64,000 bases of DNA, from NCBI GenBank assembly GCA_029204225.1, contig MU831920.1, positions 32,895 to 96,894 on the forward strand, written 5' to 3'. The position numbers and the translations under genes are program-made. Source of the DNA: Diphasiastrum complanatum (taxonomy: Eukaryota > Streptophyta > Lycopodiopsida > Lycopodiales > Lycopodiaceae). Below the pieces are notes generated by a model. The model had not been told where the DNA came from, made no database searches, and saw nothing but the letters and a program-made list of their open reading frames with translations. Positions 12,901-25,420 of this stretch are shown here, in pieces (position 1 is the stretch's first letter; the number at the start of each line of letters is the position of its first letter).

Positions 12901-15900
12901 TTTAACTCCGCGGATGTTATTTCTCTGTGAAGGCTCTGGAATGATGACGCGGAAAGCATTTCATAACAATCACAGACATTTTATAATAGTGACAAAACAT
13001 TTCACTTCAAGCTCCTTCTCCACCATCAGTTTTTTGGCTTATGTCATTTTATATTTTACAGGAAGTTCCTTCAGAAAGTTGGTTCTGTGCTAGCTGTCGA
13101 TGTGCAATTTGTGGGTTAATTGACTTTCATGATGGGAAGGTCAGTGGCAAGGAGACAGCAATGCTCAAGTGTGCCCAGTGTGAACGTAAATGTAAGTTTA
13201 TCACAAGCATGTTTCATTTTTATCTCAGAAAATGTACGCTTCCGAGTGACTTAAACTTATTGAGGCCGACCTTAATATAACAGTTTCAAACTTGAGACAC
13301 TAAAATTTTAGACCTTCTTTGGTATACTTTGCAGATCATAGTCCATGTTTGCTGGCTACAAAGGTGCAGCCATTAGAAGACCTTTCCATAAGAAATAGCT
13401 TCTGTGGGAAAGACTGCCAAAAGGTATGCCTTCTAGGATTCTGGAGAGGATGTTATATTAGTTTCAATGACGAATCTAAATCCTCTATATGCACTAATGA
13501 CATAGTTGTAGTGGTAGGATATTTTCTTAGTTTCAATAAGGACTCTAAACCTCTATTGGCTCTAATTCCATAGTGGTAGTGGTAGGATGTTCTATTAGTT
13601 TCAACAGGGACTTCAAATCCTCCATTGATAATCTATATTCTAGATTTTCCTCTATATTCACAAGTATGTGTTTATTGCAGATCTTTTACAATCTACGAAA
13701 TCTTGTAGGAAAATCTGTGGATGTTCCTGGAAATCTAAGTTGGACTCTTGTGCGCTCAAGAGAGAATATCAAAGGTAACACTGGCAAAATCAACAAACTG
13801 TTGACTGCTGCACTTGGTGCCTTGCTCGAGTGCTTCATGCCCATGGTTGATAGCTACACGAACACTGAGATCATAGCTCATGTTGTATACAACAGAACGT
13901 GAGTCTGCTCACTTTGTTATATTCATTGTTGTTAGCAGACTCACTTTGTTATATTCATTGTTGTTAGCGTTGCAGACTTTCCTTTACCTCACTTTATTTC
14001 AATCCTTCTTGTTAGCACTGCAAACTTGTCTTTACTGCTTCTCAGGGCCTGTTCTTCGACCTCCAGAGTCCAGACCTAAGCTAAATATTGCACTTGCTTT
14101 TGTTTTCTTCCATGTGTGTTTTGCTAATGAAACTCGAATTTGACAGGATGAACTTTAACCATAGGAGCAGTATGTCTGTGTCTGAAAGTCCTTTAGACTT
14201 GTGGCTACAGCATAGGTTCTCATTGTTAGAGGTTTGTGACTTCTACATTTCATAGGTAGAGGCCAAACTAAAAATTATTATAAAGGGATCACTGATTCTT
14301 CTTGCAATGTTCTCTTCAGACTTAAGTATCAGCGTTTAAACTTTCGTGGTTTCTACACTTTGCTCCTACACAAGGGACCTCAAATCATTGCAGTGGCGAC
14401 AATTAGGTAAATATATAAATTGTTGTGATTTTGACAGCTTATAATTTGCTCGTGTTGAATGGATGATCTTTTCTTCATGAAGCTTGAAATGCCCAAATGT
14501 TCTGAACACAAATAAATCATCAAGCTGACGCATGTCATGTTAATAAATGCTCCGATGTTTTTTTCTTGCCTATAAATATTGAGCCTTTCAACTCTTGAAT
14601 CAATCTACATCCGTATCTGGCGGCTTGAATCAATAGTCTTGTCTTTTAGGTACCTGGTCTCAATTTTTGTTGTTTTTACACAGTTTTTAGCTGGTATGTT
14701 TAGGTAAGAAGGATTTTATTTACTTCAAAGTTCAAGCATTTTTTCCCGAATTATATGGTCCTTAAAATTTAATATCTATGCATGGACGACATTATTGTTG
14801 TTGTGGTGTGCTTTTATTCATTCATAGGGTCCATGGAGCACATTTTGCGGAGATGCCTTTTATTGGAACGTGTGTTCAACATCGTCGCGAAGGGATGTGT
14901 CGGCTTCTTGTGAACATTGTAGAGCAGGTGAGTTTTTTTGTTTCTTCCTACTGAATCAGATCCACATGTAAGATATTTTTGTTTCACAATGAGGTGTCTT
15001 GTGCTTATTACAACTTTGAGTGAATGTCCTTTCGCTGAGTATATTCCCTGGCACAGCACACAGTACTTCTATTTTGACAATAATATGATCTTAGGTCAAT
15101 TGAATCCTCATTTGTCTTCATTTCAGAGTTGCTATTTCTAATTTTATTGCTTGGTGAATGCATCCTGTCCACCCGACAAATGAATTGGATGCAAAAAATT
15201 GCTATGCCATGAAATAGAGAGAGATGCTACAGCGAGTCATCAACCATTGGGGAATGCTAATAACATGACATTTACCATAAAAATCATGAAGAAAACAATC
15301 TGATCTTAAAATAAATGCAAGCTAAAGTTAAGTTTAGTTTATGCTAAGCTACTCTGACGGGTATTGTCCACAGCAATTATTTTATCAAATGAGACAGTGA
15401 GGGTTATCTAGAGGGTCCACCTACTTAGGGCAAGAGAGCTGATAAGACTGAGAAAGCTTATACAAATATGTGAATGTAATTTGAAGAAAATTAAGTGATA
15501 TAACCTATAATATGGATAAGACTGTTGAACCAAATCCTAATGCTATAAGTGCCCAACAGGTCAGGACATATGGTCTAATGAAAAGTAGTAGCAAATCATT
15601 TTTGGCCCAAGCTTAGTTGCCCATTCCGGAACGGAACGCGTTCCAGAACGCGTTCCGTTCTGGAACGATCCCTCAAAAAAAAAATTAAAAAAATACGTTT
15701 CTTTTAAAAAGGATTTATTTCATATAAATACAGCTAATTAACTGAAAAACACAAATATCGTTCCGACCAGGAACTTTCCGGAACGTTCCGACCCATTTTG
15801 GTCGGAACGGGCTTCTAAGGGCCCAAGTATATCCATAATGGCCCTATGAATCTCTTCTCAAAAAGAGACTGTCCTCAGTGTTAGTATCTGAAATTGCCAT

Positions 15901-18037
15901 AGTCACAATGAAAGTGATGAAGCTGACAAGTTAAGATATTTCTGTCTTACAAAATAAGGATGTTGCCTCTAAAATGCATAGAAGCCGCAACACCAGATTT
16001 TGCAAAGCCAAAAATACATGAACTTGGTACCTAAAATGTAGCCAAAAACTAGAACAATCCTTGCATGCTCATGGCGTTGAATAGATGCTAAGTAAAAAAT
16101 GTGAGAATTCACTATCTACTACCGAGCAATCAGATCCTAAGCTAAGTGGAGGGACCATGGATGCCTGATAGTAAGTGTATTGAGTGGATCAGAAAATATA
16201 ACTAAAGCCAACCATGGAACCCATGAATATGACAATAGAAAGTTGGAATAAACTGTGATGAATTAACAGATAATTCACAGAACAAACGCCATCATTCAAT
16301 GTAGATGGGGAAGGAAATATAAACACACATATCGCTAACGGCTAAACATAAAAGCGATGAACATGGAATAACAATGGAAACATTGACCACAGCATGAAGA
16401 AATATTGGACAGATGGAGACCTTTAGTCCTTAATGAATACTAGTGCAGAAATGTTATTTGGAATAGCATCATTTGGATATTTTTGTACATTGTGTCTCCT
16501 CAAATTCGCTTTATGTGCTTGTCATGGCAACCAGCTGTGCAAGGAAGCTTAGCCACCCACTTGTGCCACTCTCTATTCCTTAGTCTCCATTGCTCTGCAC
16601 ATGCCATCGATCAGCTGCGAGTCTCTCAATCCCGGCAGGAAGTCTTTGAACCTTTGCTGCATACCTCTGAAATTTACCTAGAAGCCTGTGTCTCTCAACT
16701 GGCAGAATGGTAATAAACAGACCTCATAACCCTCCATACGATATGTCAAGCACTTGCTAATTAGCAAGACAATTAATGAAGGAGAAGAAAATTTCTTCTC
16801 AAAAAAGTCTGTCTATCCTCCTATCTTAATGAGTAGCAAGACAGTTAATGAAGGAGAAGAAATTCTTCTCAAAAAAGTGTCCATCATCTTAGCAACTCAA
16901 GAATTTAGTTCATCACCAAGGTACGGGTAGAACAGCACATTTTGCATGAAAAAGGGAGAGATACTGCAAACACAACAATTTTTTATGAATATGACAAGTC
17001 ACCATAAGAACTATGATAAAAGACAAGCTGATCTTAAGCTGAATGCATTTATTAGCCAAGTCGAGAATAAGCTAGAGCTGCTCTCCAAATTTCGAAAGGA
17101 AGGGCCAAAGACTCAATAAGACCAAGAAGGCTAGTCTAGATATTTCTGTCATGTTGACAAGACAAGTGACCTTATTCAATGTGGATAAGATTGACAAACC
17201 ACATCGTAATGGTAAATTACTATTTGTGAATACACCACCATTCAGCCAAGGCCCAAGGTATTAGCCTTCCTTGCCTTACGCCTCCATTAAACACATACAA
17301 GTGAACTCACATTCAATCTTAATTTGCTAATTGACATCGCCAATTTGATATTTCTAAATGGGCACAGATTTCATTGGCAACTCTTTCTCGACCACTCGGT
17401 ATCTGTGTCCGCCATCTAGTCAACATTGTGACACTCTTTCAAGGATTTCCTTATTGAGCAATGGAATCAAAAGGATGTATCGATAGTACAGGGTGAAGAT
17501 ACTTTGTTTTCACAAACAAAAAAAAAAGGTCCTTTGAAATGTGCCATGTCCAAATCAGTTCTGAAAATTACTTTTTATCAAGCCAATAAGGAAAAAGCCC
17601 TTTGGAAAAGCACTACAAATTCATAAGCTACTGTTAGATTATAGTTTGTGCATGCAGAAGAGTAGATAAATTGTTGATTCAGTTGAATTATTCAACTAAA
17701 CCCAAAGTCTATAATGCTTCTAGCATTGTTTAATAGCTAGTTTGTGTACTGCTCTTGGATATGTTGAAAAAAACATTATTAGCTAGTATGGGAATTTTTT
17801 TGTCAATTTTGTAACCCTGGACTTCTGCAGATTTTGAAGGATCTCGAGGTGCAAAGACTTGTCTTACCTGCAATTTCTGAATTAGAAGAAACGTGGCAGA
17901 AATCATTTGGATTTCAACCACTAACTCCTGCTCTCAGACAAAAGGTGTTCGAATTCAGTATCTTTTCATCTGCTGGAGGGACATTGTTGGAGAAATCGAT
18001 CTCAAATGAAAAGCTCAAGTCAGAATCGACTCTGTAA
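9968..18037 (+). CDS. Agenet/PHD/GNAT histone acetyltransferase-like protein, IDM1/ROS4 type
   Basis: Eight coding exons join in frame to 968 codons: 9968-10021, 10486-12507, 13062-13191, 13335-13423, 13681-13898, 14320-14406, 14828-14927 and 17831-18037 (TAA). All introns are GT-AG. Domains in order are Agenet/Tudor-like modules (residues about 9-60 and 103-165), a long Ser-rich linker, the TPL/Tify-binding-type domain (about 507-575, with [20 protein letters not shown]), a PHD finger split by intron 2 (about 662-712, [18 protein letters not shown]), an extended zinc module (CAQCERKYHSPCL) and a GNAT fold in exons 5-8. The acetyl-CoA loop is [11 protein letters not shown], followed by LVLPAI and SFGF. 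Family knowledge: such nuclear proteins read methylated or modified chromatin and acetylate H3 to steer active DNA demethylation. I place the start at [10 protein letters not shown]; three in-frame upstream ATGs (9764, 9842, 9881) make this uncertain. The last intron is 2.9 kb and holds a MITE. No stop or frameshift is seen, so it looks functional. Confidence 0.9.
12184..12348 (+). repeat. In-frame 57-bp repeat x3 in exon 2
   Basis: Encodes three copies of a 19-residue unit of the form [18 protein letters not shown], between the TPL-binding-type domain and the PHD finger. The period is a multiple of three, so copy number can vary without breaking the frame. Confidence 0.88.
15612..15819. mobile_element. 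hAT-type MITE in the last intron, with perfect 8-bp target duplication
   Basis: A 208-bp element bounded by GGCCCAAG on both sides (15604-15611 and 15820-15827), an exact 8-bp duplication as made by hAT transposases. The ends are inverted: left CTTAGTTGCCCATTCC, right (complement) CTTAGAAGCCCGTTCC, 13 of 16 matching. Inside are several GGAACG/CGTTCC subterminal repeats around an A/T-rich core with no coding capacity. It lies 685 bp into the 2.9-kb last intron of the IDM1-like gene. Confidence 0.88.
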
Positions 18038-18300
18038 ATGCAACCTGATAAAGCATTCTGATTCAAGTTTCTTGGACACATAAATGAAAAATTCAGATTG
18101 CTATTGTTTGTTCTTCCATCTTCATGCTCCGTTCCGATTAGGAGTCTGTCCTTGATGGTAAGAATCAACAATCTCCAAAAAGTCATGCAAGATTTTATTG
18201 GAACTTAATTCCACAAGTGTGACAGCTACTGTTAAATAAAGATTGCATCAATATGGTGCTTTGTAGTTTCCTATTGTCTGCCATTTGTTAATACTGTTAT
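18038..18300 (+). terminator. Putative 3' UTR and polyadenylation region
   Basis: Follows the TAA at 18035-18037. An AATAAA hexamer is at 18235-18240, about 200 bp past the stop, followed by T/G-rich sequence. The true cleavage site cannot be read from genomic DNA. Confidence 0.45.
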
Positions 18301-20494
18301 TCAATGTTAAAAAATGGTCTGTTGAACTTGTTTTAGAATCAAAAGTAAATAACCAGAAAACACTGGTTCATGCAAAGTGGTTCATCATTTGACTAGTTTA
18401 GTGGGTGCAGTCATGGTCCATTGGTACCTGATTAGTGCAAATGGTGTGCCGAATCTCACAATGGTAGGGCACAATTTTGATTCTCCAAGGCAGACAAGCT
18501 AAGTTCTCTCCAGAAAGTTGGAAAGAACTTGCTTTCCTTTCACAGACTCCGGGAGCACACAAGGAACACCAACCTTTAAAAAAGGAACAGCTGATCGTGT
18601 CTTTAGATCAATCATGGCTCAGTTCAGTTCATGTGTATATATGATAGTTTTGGAACTTGGAAGTTCTGAATCTGGTCCTGCGGAAACACATAGGGTTCAC
18701 AGATTCCAAACTATTTTTACAATGTTAAGGTTCTTGCTGGAAGGATTCTTAGTTCTTTTTTTGATTTTTATATCGGCGTAATGTAGGAGAGATGAAATAA
18801 GATTTTTGGATTTTGTTATTCCAGATCCTTTAGTTATTCGTATTTCTTTGGATGTGATATGAACTTTTTCAGTGTCATTGGTCTGAGAGTTAAAACAAGT
18901 GGCCCTGTGGAATCATTTGGGCATCAAATGAATGGTTCTCGAAACAAAAACAGTTCTGTTCGTTGTCATCGGTTTTAGATAAAAAACAGAGCCAGTTAAA
19001 CCATCCATATTTCTTAGTTCAAACTTGAAATACCTTTGACCTGATGAGATGAAATGAACTGGTTCAAGATATGGTTGGTTTAAGCTCATTACAACATTAT
19101 ATCCATCAGCAGGGATGAAGCATCTGTCGTACATATGTTTGGATTCATTGCAAAGGGGAAATTTTCGCCTATCATTATGGTGCCAAGTTGATTATTTATT
19201 TCATTATGGCTGTGTTATTTTCTTCGTTTCTAGTACAGAAAGTGTGTTCATTCTGTTTAACGGATTGAATGAATAGGCCTTTTTGGATCAGATAGAAGCT
19301 AATGATGGTGATCTGGATGGCTACTTGATAGCTGAGTTACAAACACAATCACATCATGGCATCAAGAACATATAGGCTAGTAGCATTTGAATGAATGTAT
19401 TCTCTAACAAAAAAACATAATATAATCAAACACAGACTGCCTCGAAGCACCCTTCTACAAAGAAACTTTCCCAATGAGGTTTTCCTAAGCTGGTCTTAGA
19501 GATTGAAGCATGAAAAATGAATCCAGAAGAAGATACTCACAGGCACCCAGTCTCCTGCAGACCCTCATGATGAACCAAATAGTTATTGCATCCAAGTAAT
19601 GTTAAATAAACTCCTTGGAATATCATATCCATACAACATTGTGCTTGTATCTCTTAGTGCTTGTGAATACTTTGCAATGGTGACCAAAGATGATTGAAGG
19701 TTTTCAAGATCTGTACTAGGCAGCTTTATATTTCCCCACAACATTGTATTTCAGTCTCCCACGCAGATCAAGGGTAGCTGACAGTTGGGTATGTACATTA
19801 AGGGTAGCTTATGATTTTACACAATTACTTGATCAAAAACCAACGCTCTTTAACTTGTTCAAATGATTGAGTTAGCTGGCTCTCTCAAACACCTTTGCCA
19901 AAAGTACAATCGTCAGTGTTAAGGGTACATTCATGAAGGATAGATTCTCACTTGCCAATATCATTGTTGTGGAGTTCGTCATGCTCTTGCACTTTCTAGT
20001 GGACTCAATAATTTAGCTTGAAGATCAACATACATGCTACTTGAAGAACACTTAAGGTATTGCCTGATCATGATTTCAGAGTTTGAACATTATATGCAAA
20101 TGAAACCCATTCAACATTCCATGGAACCATTTCTTTTGGAGTCAATTGTGGATGTAGAAAGAAGCACAATAACTCCAATACCTAGAAGCTTGTCTATTTC
20201 CAATTTTGTTGTGCATGCAAGTTGCCTAGCAGTTTTAAGGTTTTAGACACTATTGAGTTTTCTTGGTGTCCATCTCCCCAAACCTATCCCACTATTGAAT
20301 TCTCTTACTCTCTTGTAAGGAGGACATGGTCTTTCATTGTTTTAGATTCATTACTTGCAGGTTGGCATGGGGAGGATTGTGCTTGAGAGGCCAGAAGGAG
20401 CTTGTTTCATCATGTTTCTTGGAAGGATGTTTTTCCCAGGACATTGGGCTGTCTTGAATAGATTTCTTAGGCATAAAAATAACTTTGGAAAACA

Positions 20495-20497
<3 letters not shown>
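18301..20497. other. No gene seen
   Basis: Unique-looking non-coding DNA on both strands. Short open frames (18518-18781 and 20034-20246, +) lack domains, codon bias or neighbours supporting translation. It may include downstream 3' UTR. Confidence 0.4.

Positions 20498-20536
<39 letters not shown>
20498..20536. repeat. (CA)n microsatellite
   Basis: Perfect CA tract of about 39 bp. The Cys-Val frames across it are artefacts. Confidence 0.97.
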
Positions 20537-20538
<2 letters not shown>

Positions 20539-20789
20539 TTAAATAAATTACAAATACACATCTAATGTTTTTTTTCTTCCACAAAACCCAAATTTTTCAA
20601 TTAATTTTTTTCTTTTGCAAGTATAAGAGTAACAAGAACCAATATAAATAGTAAAAAACAAAAAAGGATGCCGGTTTCAGTCCTATACCTTGTTGACTTT
20701 CTCGAACATTGGCTTTCACTGACTTTCCAGCTATTTCACTGGCTTTCTGGGGATTGGCAATTTCATAAGTTGTCTGACAATTTCTCTGG

Positions 20790-21070
20790 CAACTATATAG
20801 TGTGACATAGGTCAAAAAGCTTCGTGGATGCCAATTTCCTTGTTTGATATCATCCATCTTCTTCTTGCACTTCTTGGCCCCCAATGTCCAAGTTTATGAT
20901 AGTAGAAGTAGTTTCCTTCTTCTTCTTTATAGAAATTTGGCTTGATCATGAAAGGGATTCTTATTTGATCTATATTTCTTTTTGTTCTTCCATTTTCCTT
21001 TCACCACTAATGTCTGGTCTTCAATCCCTTAGTTCAAATCCTAGAAATCTCACTCCGTTGTTCCACCTGC
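20790..21070 (-). pseudogene. Possible retroelement gag zinc-knuckle remnant
   Basis: The minus strand near 20890-20930 reads YFYYHKLGHWGPRS, which resembles a plant CCHC knuckle (CFYCHKLGHWxxxC) with the Cys residues changed. Flanking residues are Lys-rich. There is no protease or RT beside it, so this is a weak call. Confidence 0.35.
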
Positions 21071-22084
21071 AATATGAAGACCATCTCTTAGTGTCAAATC
21101 AGATCACAAAGACCTAATTATGCCCCTTGATCTTTGGCAAATTTAGAGAGCACATCTAGCTTCATTACAAATGTAGAAATCATGCATTAACTACTCATAG
21201 AAGATGAAAACTCAATAAGGATTTTCCATAAACACTTAGATATGATAATTTAATGTTCCTGTCCATACAACAATAGTACAATAATAGTACTTATACGTGT
21301 GGATCCATCAACATAAGAAAAATAGCATTCTACACACAAGATCTCACTATATCAACACCAAAATGCAAAAGATGGATGTAGAAACCCAAAGAGATATCTT
21401 CCATAAGAATGAATGAGAGAAGAACGAGAGAGATGAATTTCTCCCACACTTGTATGCCTATTTATAACAGTCTATTGACCATTAAATTTTAGATCATCTT
21501 GCCCAAGCTTATCAACTTATGGAAGTTTCTAGGTACTTGCCAGAAACCTAGACTACTTGACTAGATTCAATATATCTCTTCTAACCAATAAGAGTAGGTC
21601 CAAATCCTACTCTAATTGGTTTTATGATAACTTTCATGATTGATATAGAGAATAGTGTCCATATTGGATGCTTCACTATTTCTTACATCAATTTTACATA
21701 TCAAGATGTAGCTATAACATGAAGAACCAAATAGAATGTAAATGCAATGATTCCTCCATGCTTCCGCCTTTGAACTCTCTGAAAAATAATAGCAAACAAA
21801 CAACTATTGTGAGTTATAACCAATGCTTGCATGTCTCCTCCATCTTTGTCCTTCTTTGATATGTCTCCACCATGAAAATCTATGAATGAGCATCCATTGC
21901 CATCTTGTCACAAGCTATTCTCAACACTTGAGAACCTAGCCATGAATGAGTGATATAATGAGACTCCCTTGGCTTCATTTCCATCAACAAAACCAGCCAA
22001 GAACGCTAGTACAACTCCAAAATCAACATTACGGAAAACAATGTAACTAGTTTCACCACATCTTGATAATTTGCACACATTCAC
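21071..22084. other. No gene seen; LTR-like AT-rich DNA
   Basis: Contains the TATTTATA-type box and GAGAGA leader-like sequence typical of LTRs (about 21410-21470), but no matching copy elsewhere allows a call. Confidence 0.35.
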
Positions 22085-22933
22085 ATGAAATTTGTAAAAG
22101 TACAACAAAAAGGACCAAGAATGGATCTAAATCAGATCCACAAGTGTGATTGGGTGTTATATTAGATCAATCTATCAATCTACACAAGATTAGATAGCTT
22201 TTAGATCACATCTACATTAAGAAATCTAACAAGAACAATCATTATTGATCAAAATTAATGCTTGCTAGCTTCACACGTGTGAAAACCTGTCAGAGTATGG
22301 AAAACAAGCTAAGAATGAAGTATACTAAGCTTATAACCCAATCAATGCATAAAAACACAAGAGAAATAGAGAGAAAACACTAGAATTGCTCCAAAACCAA
22401 GATTTAGCTTCCATGTTTATTATGGCCAAATGAGGCACTATATATACATGAAGGAGGGCTCGGGCTACTGCTGAGTCACTGATATGGCATGTGTGAGAGT
22501 GCCTAGTCACCTAAGGATCCATCAATCACATCAAACTTGGCACATGGTCCATGACTTCCATGATTTAAGGCACCTCATTGATTTTGGGTGATTTCCTACA
22601 TTCTAGGAACCTAGATAAAAATCTTCTACAAGTCTAAACTCAACCTCTATTGATCTTTCCACACGTGTGAGCAGAACTCTACAAGTGAGAGATCAATCCT
22701 AATCTAAAGATGTTGCACATTTTACCAATAGAAAGGTGCCAAGTGACATAAAACTAAAAAACTAGATTTTGGCCTTTTTAGCCAATAGATTTCTGATCAA
22801 ATGATATGTACATACTAGATGATTAATCTAAATGATAAATGCATTTGATTCACATGTGGGAATAGGCTCCACATGTGTAATCAAGATATGTACATGGATC
22901 TAGCTTAGATCAAGCATGATTTTGACATTTTCA
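22085..22933 (-). repeat. 3' LTR of Copia B
   Basis: In minus-strand sense the LTR starts TGAAAATGTCAAAATC, just after a purine-rich tract (GAGGACGAGTG), and carries a TATATATAGTGCC promoter box (complement near 22438-22450). It shares blocks with the left end of Copia C (GGACCAA.AATGGATC; ATTATGGCCAAAT). The outer boundary at about 22085 is judged from that alignment and could be off by tens of bases. Confidence 0.65.
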
Positions 22934-22949
22934 CACTCGTCCTCAAAAT

Positions 22950-24480
22950 CTAGCTTGGTAAATCTACCATACATCTATCTACAACTCCAAGTGCTAATCT
23001 TAACTTCACAAATGGATCCTTTGTGAATGGTTTAGTAAGTATATCGGCAACACAATCTGAAGATGAAACATGGATGAGCTTGATCTCCTTTGCTTGTACA
23101 TTCTCTCTCACAAAGTGATGTGAAATCTCAATGTGCTTGGTTTGAGCATGGAAGATTGGATTGTTGGTGGTCTGCTTGATTGTCATAATAGATGCATGGA
23201 ATGTCTTCAGCCTTGATCACTTGAAGCTCCTCCAAAAGTCTTCTTAGCCATAGGATCTCCTTTGTTGTTGTTGTCATAGCTTTATACTCGGATTCGGTTG
23301 ATGAAAGAGATATGGTATCTTGCTTTGTGAAAAGCCAACATATGACTCCTCCACATAGGAATGTAGCAAAGGCACTTGTGGATCTTCTATACACTTTGTC
23401 ACCTGCAAAATTTGAGTCCGAGTATGCTCTCAAACAAATATTAGTCCCTTTATACACTATGCCAAAGTTTCTAGTAGTCGAGATGTAACTTAACACTCTT
23501 TTGGCCTCTTCCAATGACATATTAGTGGACTTTGCATGTATTGACTCAATTTGTCAACACAAAAGCTAAGATCTGGTCTAGTGATGTTCAAATAGATCAA
23601 AGAACCAATAAGTTTTCTATAGGTAGTGATGTCCTCAAAGGATGCTTCATCACTTTCCTTAAAAACTTTCACATTTAGTTCCATGGGAGTTTCAACTCCT
23701 TTACAATCTTTCATGCCAAACTTTTCTAAGATGGATCTAGCATACTTAGATTGACATATGAAAGTAAAATCATTGCATCTAGTAACTTCTATTCCAAGTA
23801 TGACCTTTAGAAGTCCTAGATCTACCATCTTAAACTCACTAGACAAGGAAATTTTTACATCTTTAATGCCATCAAGGTCATTTCCTGTGAGAATTATATC
23901 ATCAACATATAAAACCAAAATGATGACCTTTCCATCATTACATTTGTAGTACAATGATGGTTCATAAGAACTTACAAAAAATCCAATGGAAATAAGATAA
24001 TGCAACCTAGAGTACCAAGCTCTAGGTGCTTGCTTGAGTCCATAACTCTTCTTCAAAAAGCATACTTTGTCTTCTTCTCCATCTTTGATGAAGCCCTTGG
24101 GTTGACACATGTAAATTTCCTCCCCCAAGAATCCATTCAAGAAAGCATTTGTCACATCAAGTTGAAAGAGCTCCCACTTGAAAGAAGTAGCAAGACATAT
24201 GATCAATCTAATGGTTAAAAGCTTTGCAACATGAGCAAAGGCTTCATCATAATCTATGCCTTTGACTTGCAAAAATCCTTTTGCTACAAGTCTAGCTTTA
24301 TACTTATGAATGGAACCATCTTGATTATACTTCAATCTATATATCCATTTAGAGGCTTCTTTCCATAAGGTAGATCAACAAGATCCCAAGTTTGACTTTC
24401 CAACAATGCATCAAACTCTACTTGCATAACATTCTTCCAACTTTGAGACTTAATTGCTTCTTCAAAATATGTTGGTTCTT
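22950..24480 (-). pseudogene. Copia B reverse transcriptase and RNase H (frameshifted)
   Basis: The RT core (24335-23490) has FAHVAKLLTIRLI, FQLDVTNAFLNGFLGEEIYM, YGLKQAPRAWYSRLH and an intact VLYVDDIILTGND catalytic box. RNase H follows (23520-23128) with ICLRAYSDSNFAGD and ISLSSTESEYKAM. The C-terminal DNQ block is broken by a frameshift near 23150-23190 and resumes as HIEISHHFVREN and DILTKPF. The N-terminal RT part (VEFDALLESQTWDLV, about 24400) is in another frame after a short deletion. It is dead but recently so. Confidence 0.9.
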
Positions 24481-24639
24481 CAAGCATAGTAATCAAGAAA
24501 GAATAAGAGGTGTGTAGTTGAGAATCTTCCCTTTGCTTTCCTTTGTCACTATAAGTGGCTCGGCCCTCACTCTTGTTGATTTTCTTAGCTCCTTTAGATC
24601 TTGAGAAAGATCCTCTTGATCTTCAACTCCTTGAAGTTA

Positions 24640-25420
24640 CTACTCGGCCATAGCATGATCATTGATAAGATGAGAGTTGTTGGAAAGCACCTTCTCTTTG
24701 ACATTGAGAGATTCATCAAAAAGTACATCTCTACTTACAACAACTTTCTTGGTAGTAGGATCAAATATCTTATAAGCTTTACTACTTTCACTATAACCAA
24801 CAAAGATGCCTTTAAAAGAAGTACCATCTTCCTTCTTCCTTACTTCTAAAGGAATGTGTACATAACAAGTACATCCAAAAACTATCAACTCACTAAGATT
24901 TGGCTTTTTGCCATACAATGCTTCAGAAGGTGTGAGTCCTTCAATGGCACTATTAGTCATTCTATTACATAGAAAATTTGCACATAAAATAGCTTCTCCC
25001 CAAAATGAAATAGGAAGAGATGCATCTAATCTCAATGCTTTAGCACACTCACATAGTGTTCTATTTTTCCTCTCGGCCACCCCATTTTGTTGTGGGGTGT
25101 ATGTGCAAGTAAACTCTCTTCTAATGCCATTAGTTTGACAAAACTCTTTCATACTATTGGAGATGTACTCCCCTCCATTATCACATCTTAATACTTTCAA
25201 GGTAGCATTAAGCTGCTTTTCTACAAGAGTTTTGAGCTTCACAAAGGTTTCAAACACTTCACTTTTCTTAGACAAGAGGTAAATCCAAGAGTATCTTGAT
25301 TTATCATCAATAAAAGTGACATACATAAGAGCTCCACCATTAGATTCATGTGAAAAAGAGTGAACATCCGAGTGAATAAGATCAAGAGGAGAGTTAGATC
25401 TTGTCAAATATCTCTTAGAG
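24640..25420 (-). pseudogene. Copia B integrase core
   Basis: An open frame of 255 codons with the full DDE set: VTFIDDKSRYSWIYLL (first Asp), LRCDNGGEYIS (second Asp), GVAERKNRTLCECAKALRLD (Glu), then FGCTCYVHIPLEVRKKEDGT. Family role: it inserts the cDNA into chromosomes. It is separated from RT by about 300 bp of frame-broken linker (24340-24640). Confidence 0.92.

Noticed and set aside
14138-14230. Possible extra exon after an acceptor-like GACAG at about 14145 (text [15 protein letters not shown])
   Set aside because: Joining exon 5 (ending 13898) to 14320 gives correct phase and runs directly into the conserved LNFRGFYT block; the extra piece has no family counterpart.
21908-22108. Minus-strand frame with MLYFYKFHVNVCKL
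   Set aside because: No domain. It overlaps the outer edge of an LTR and probably reflects non-coding sequence.
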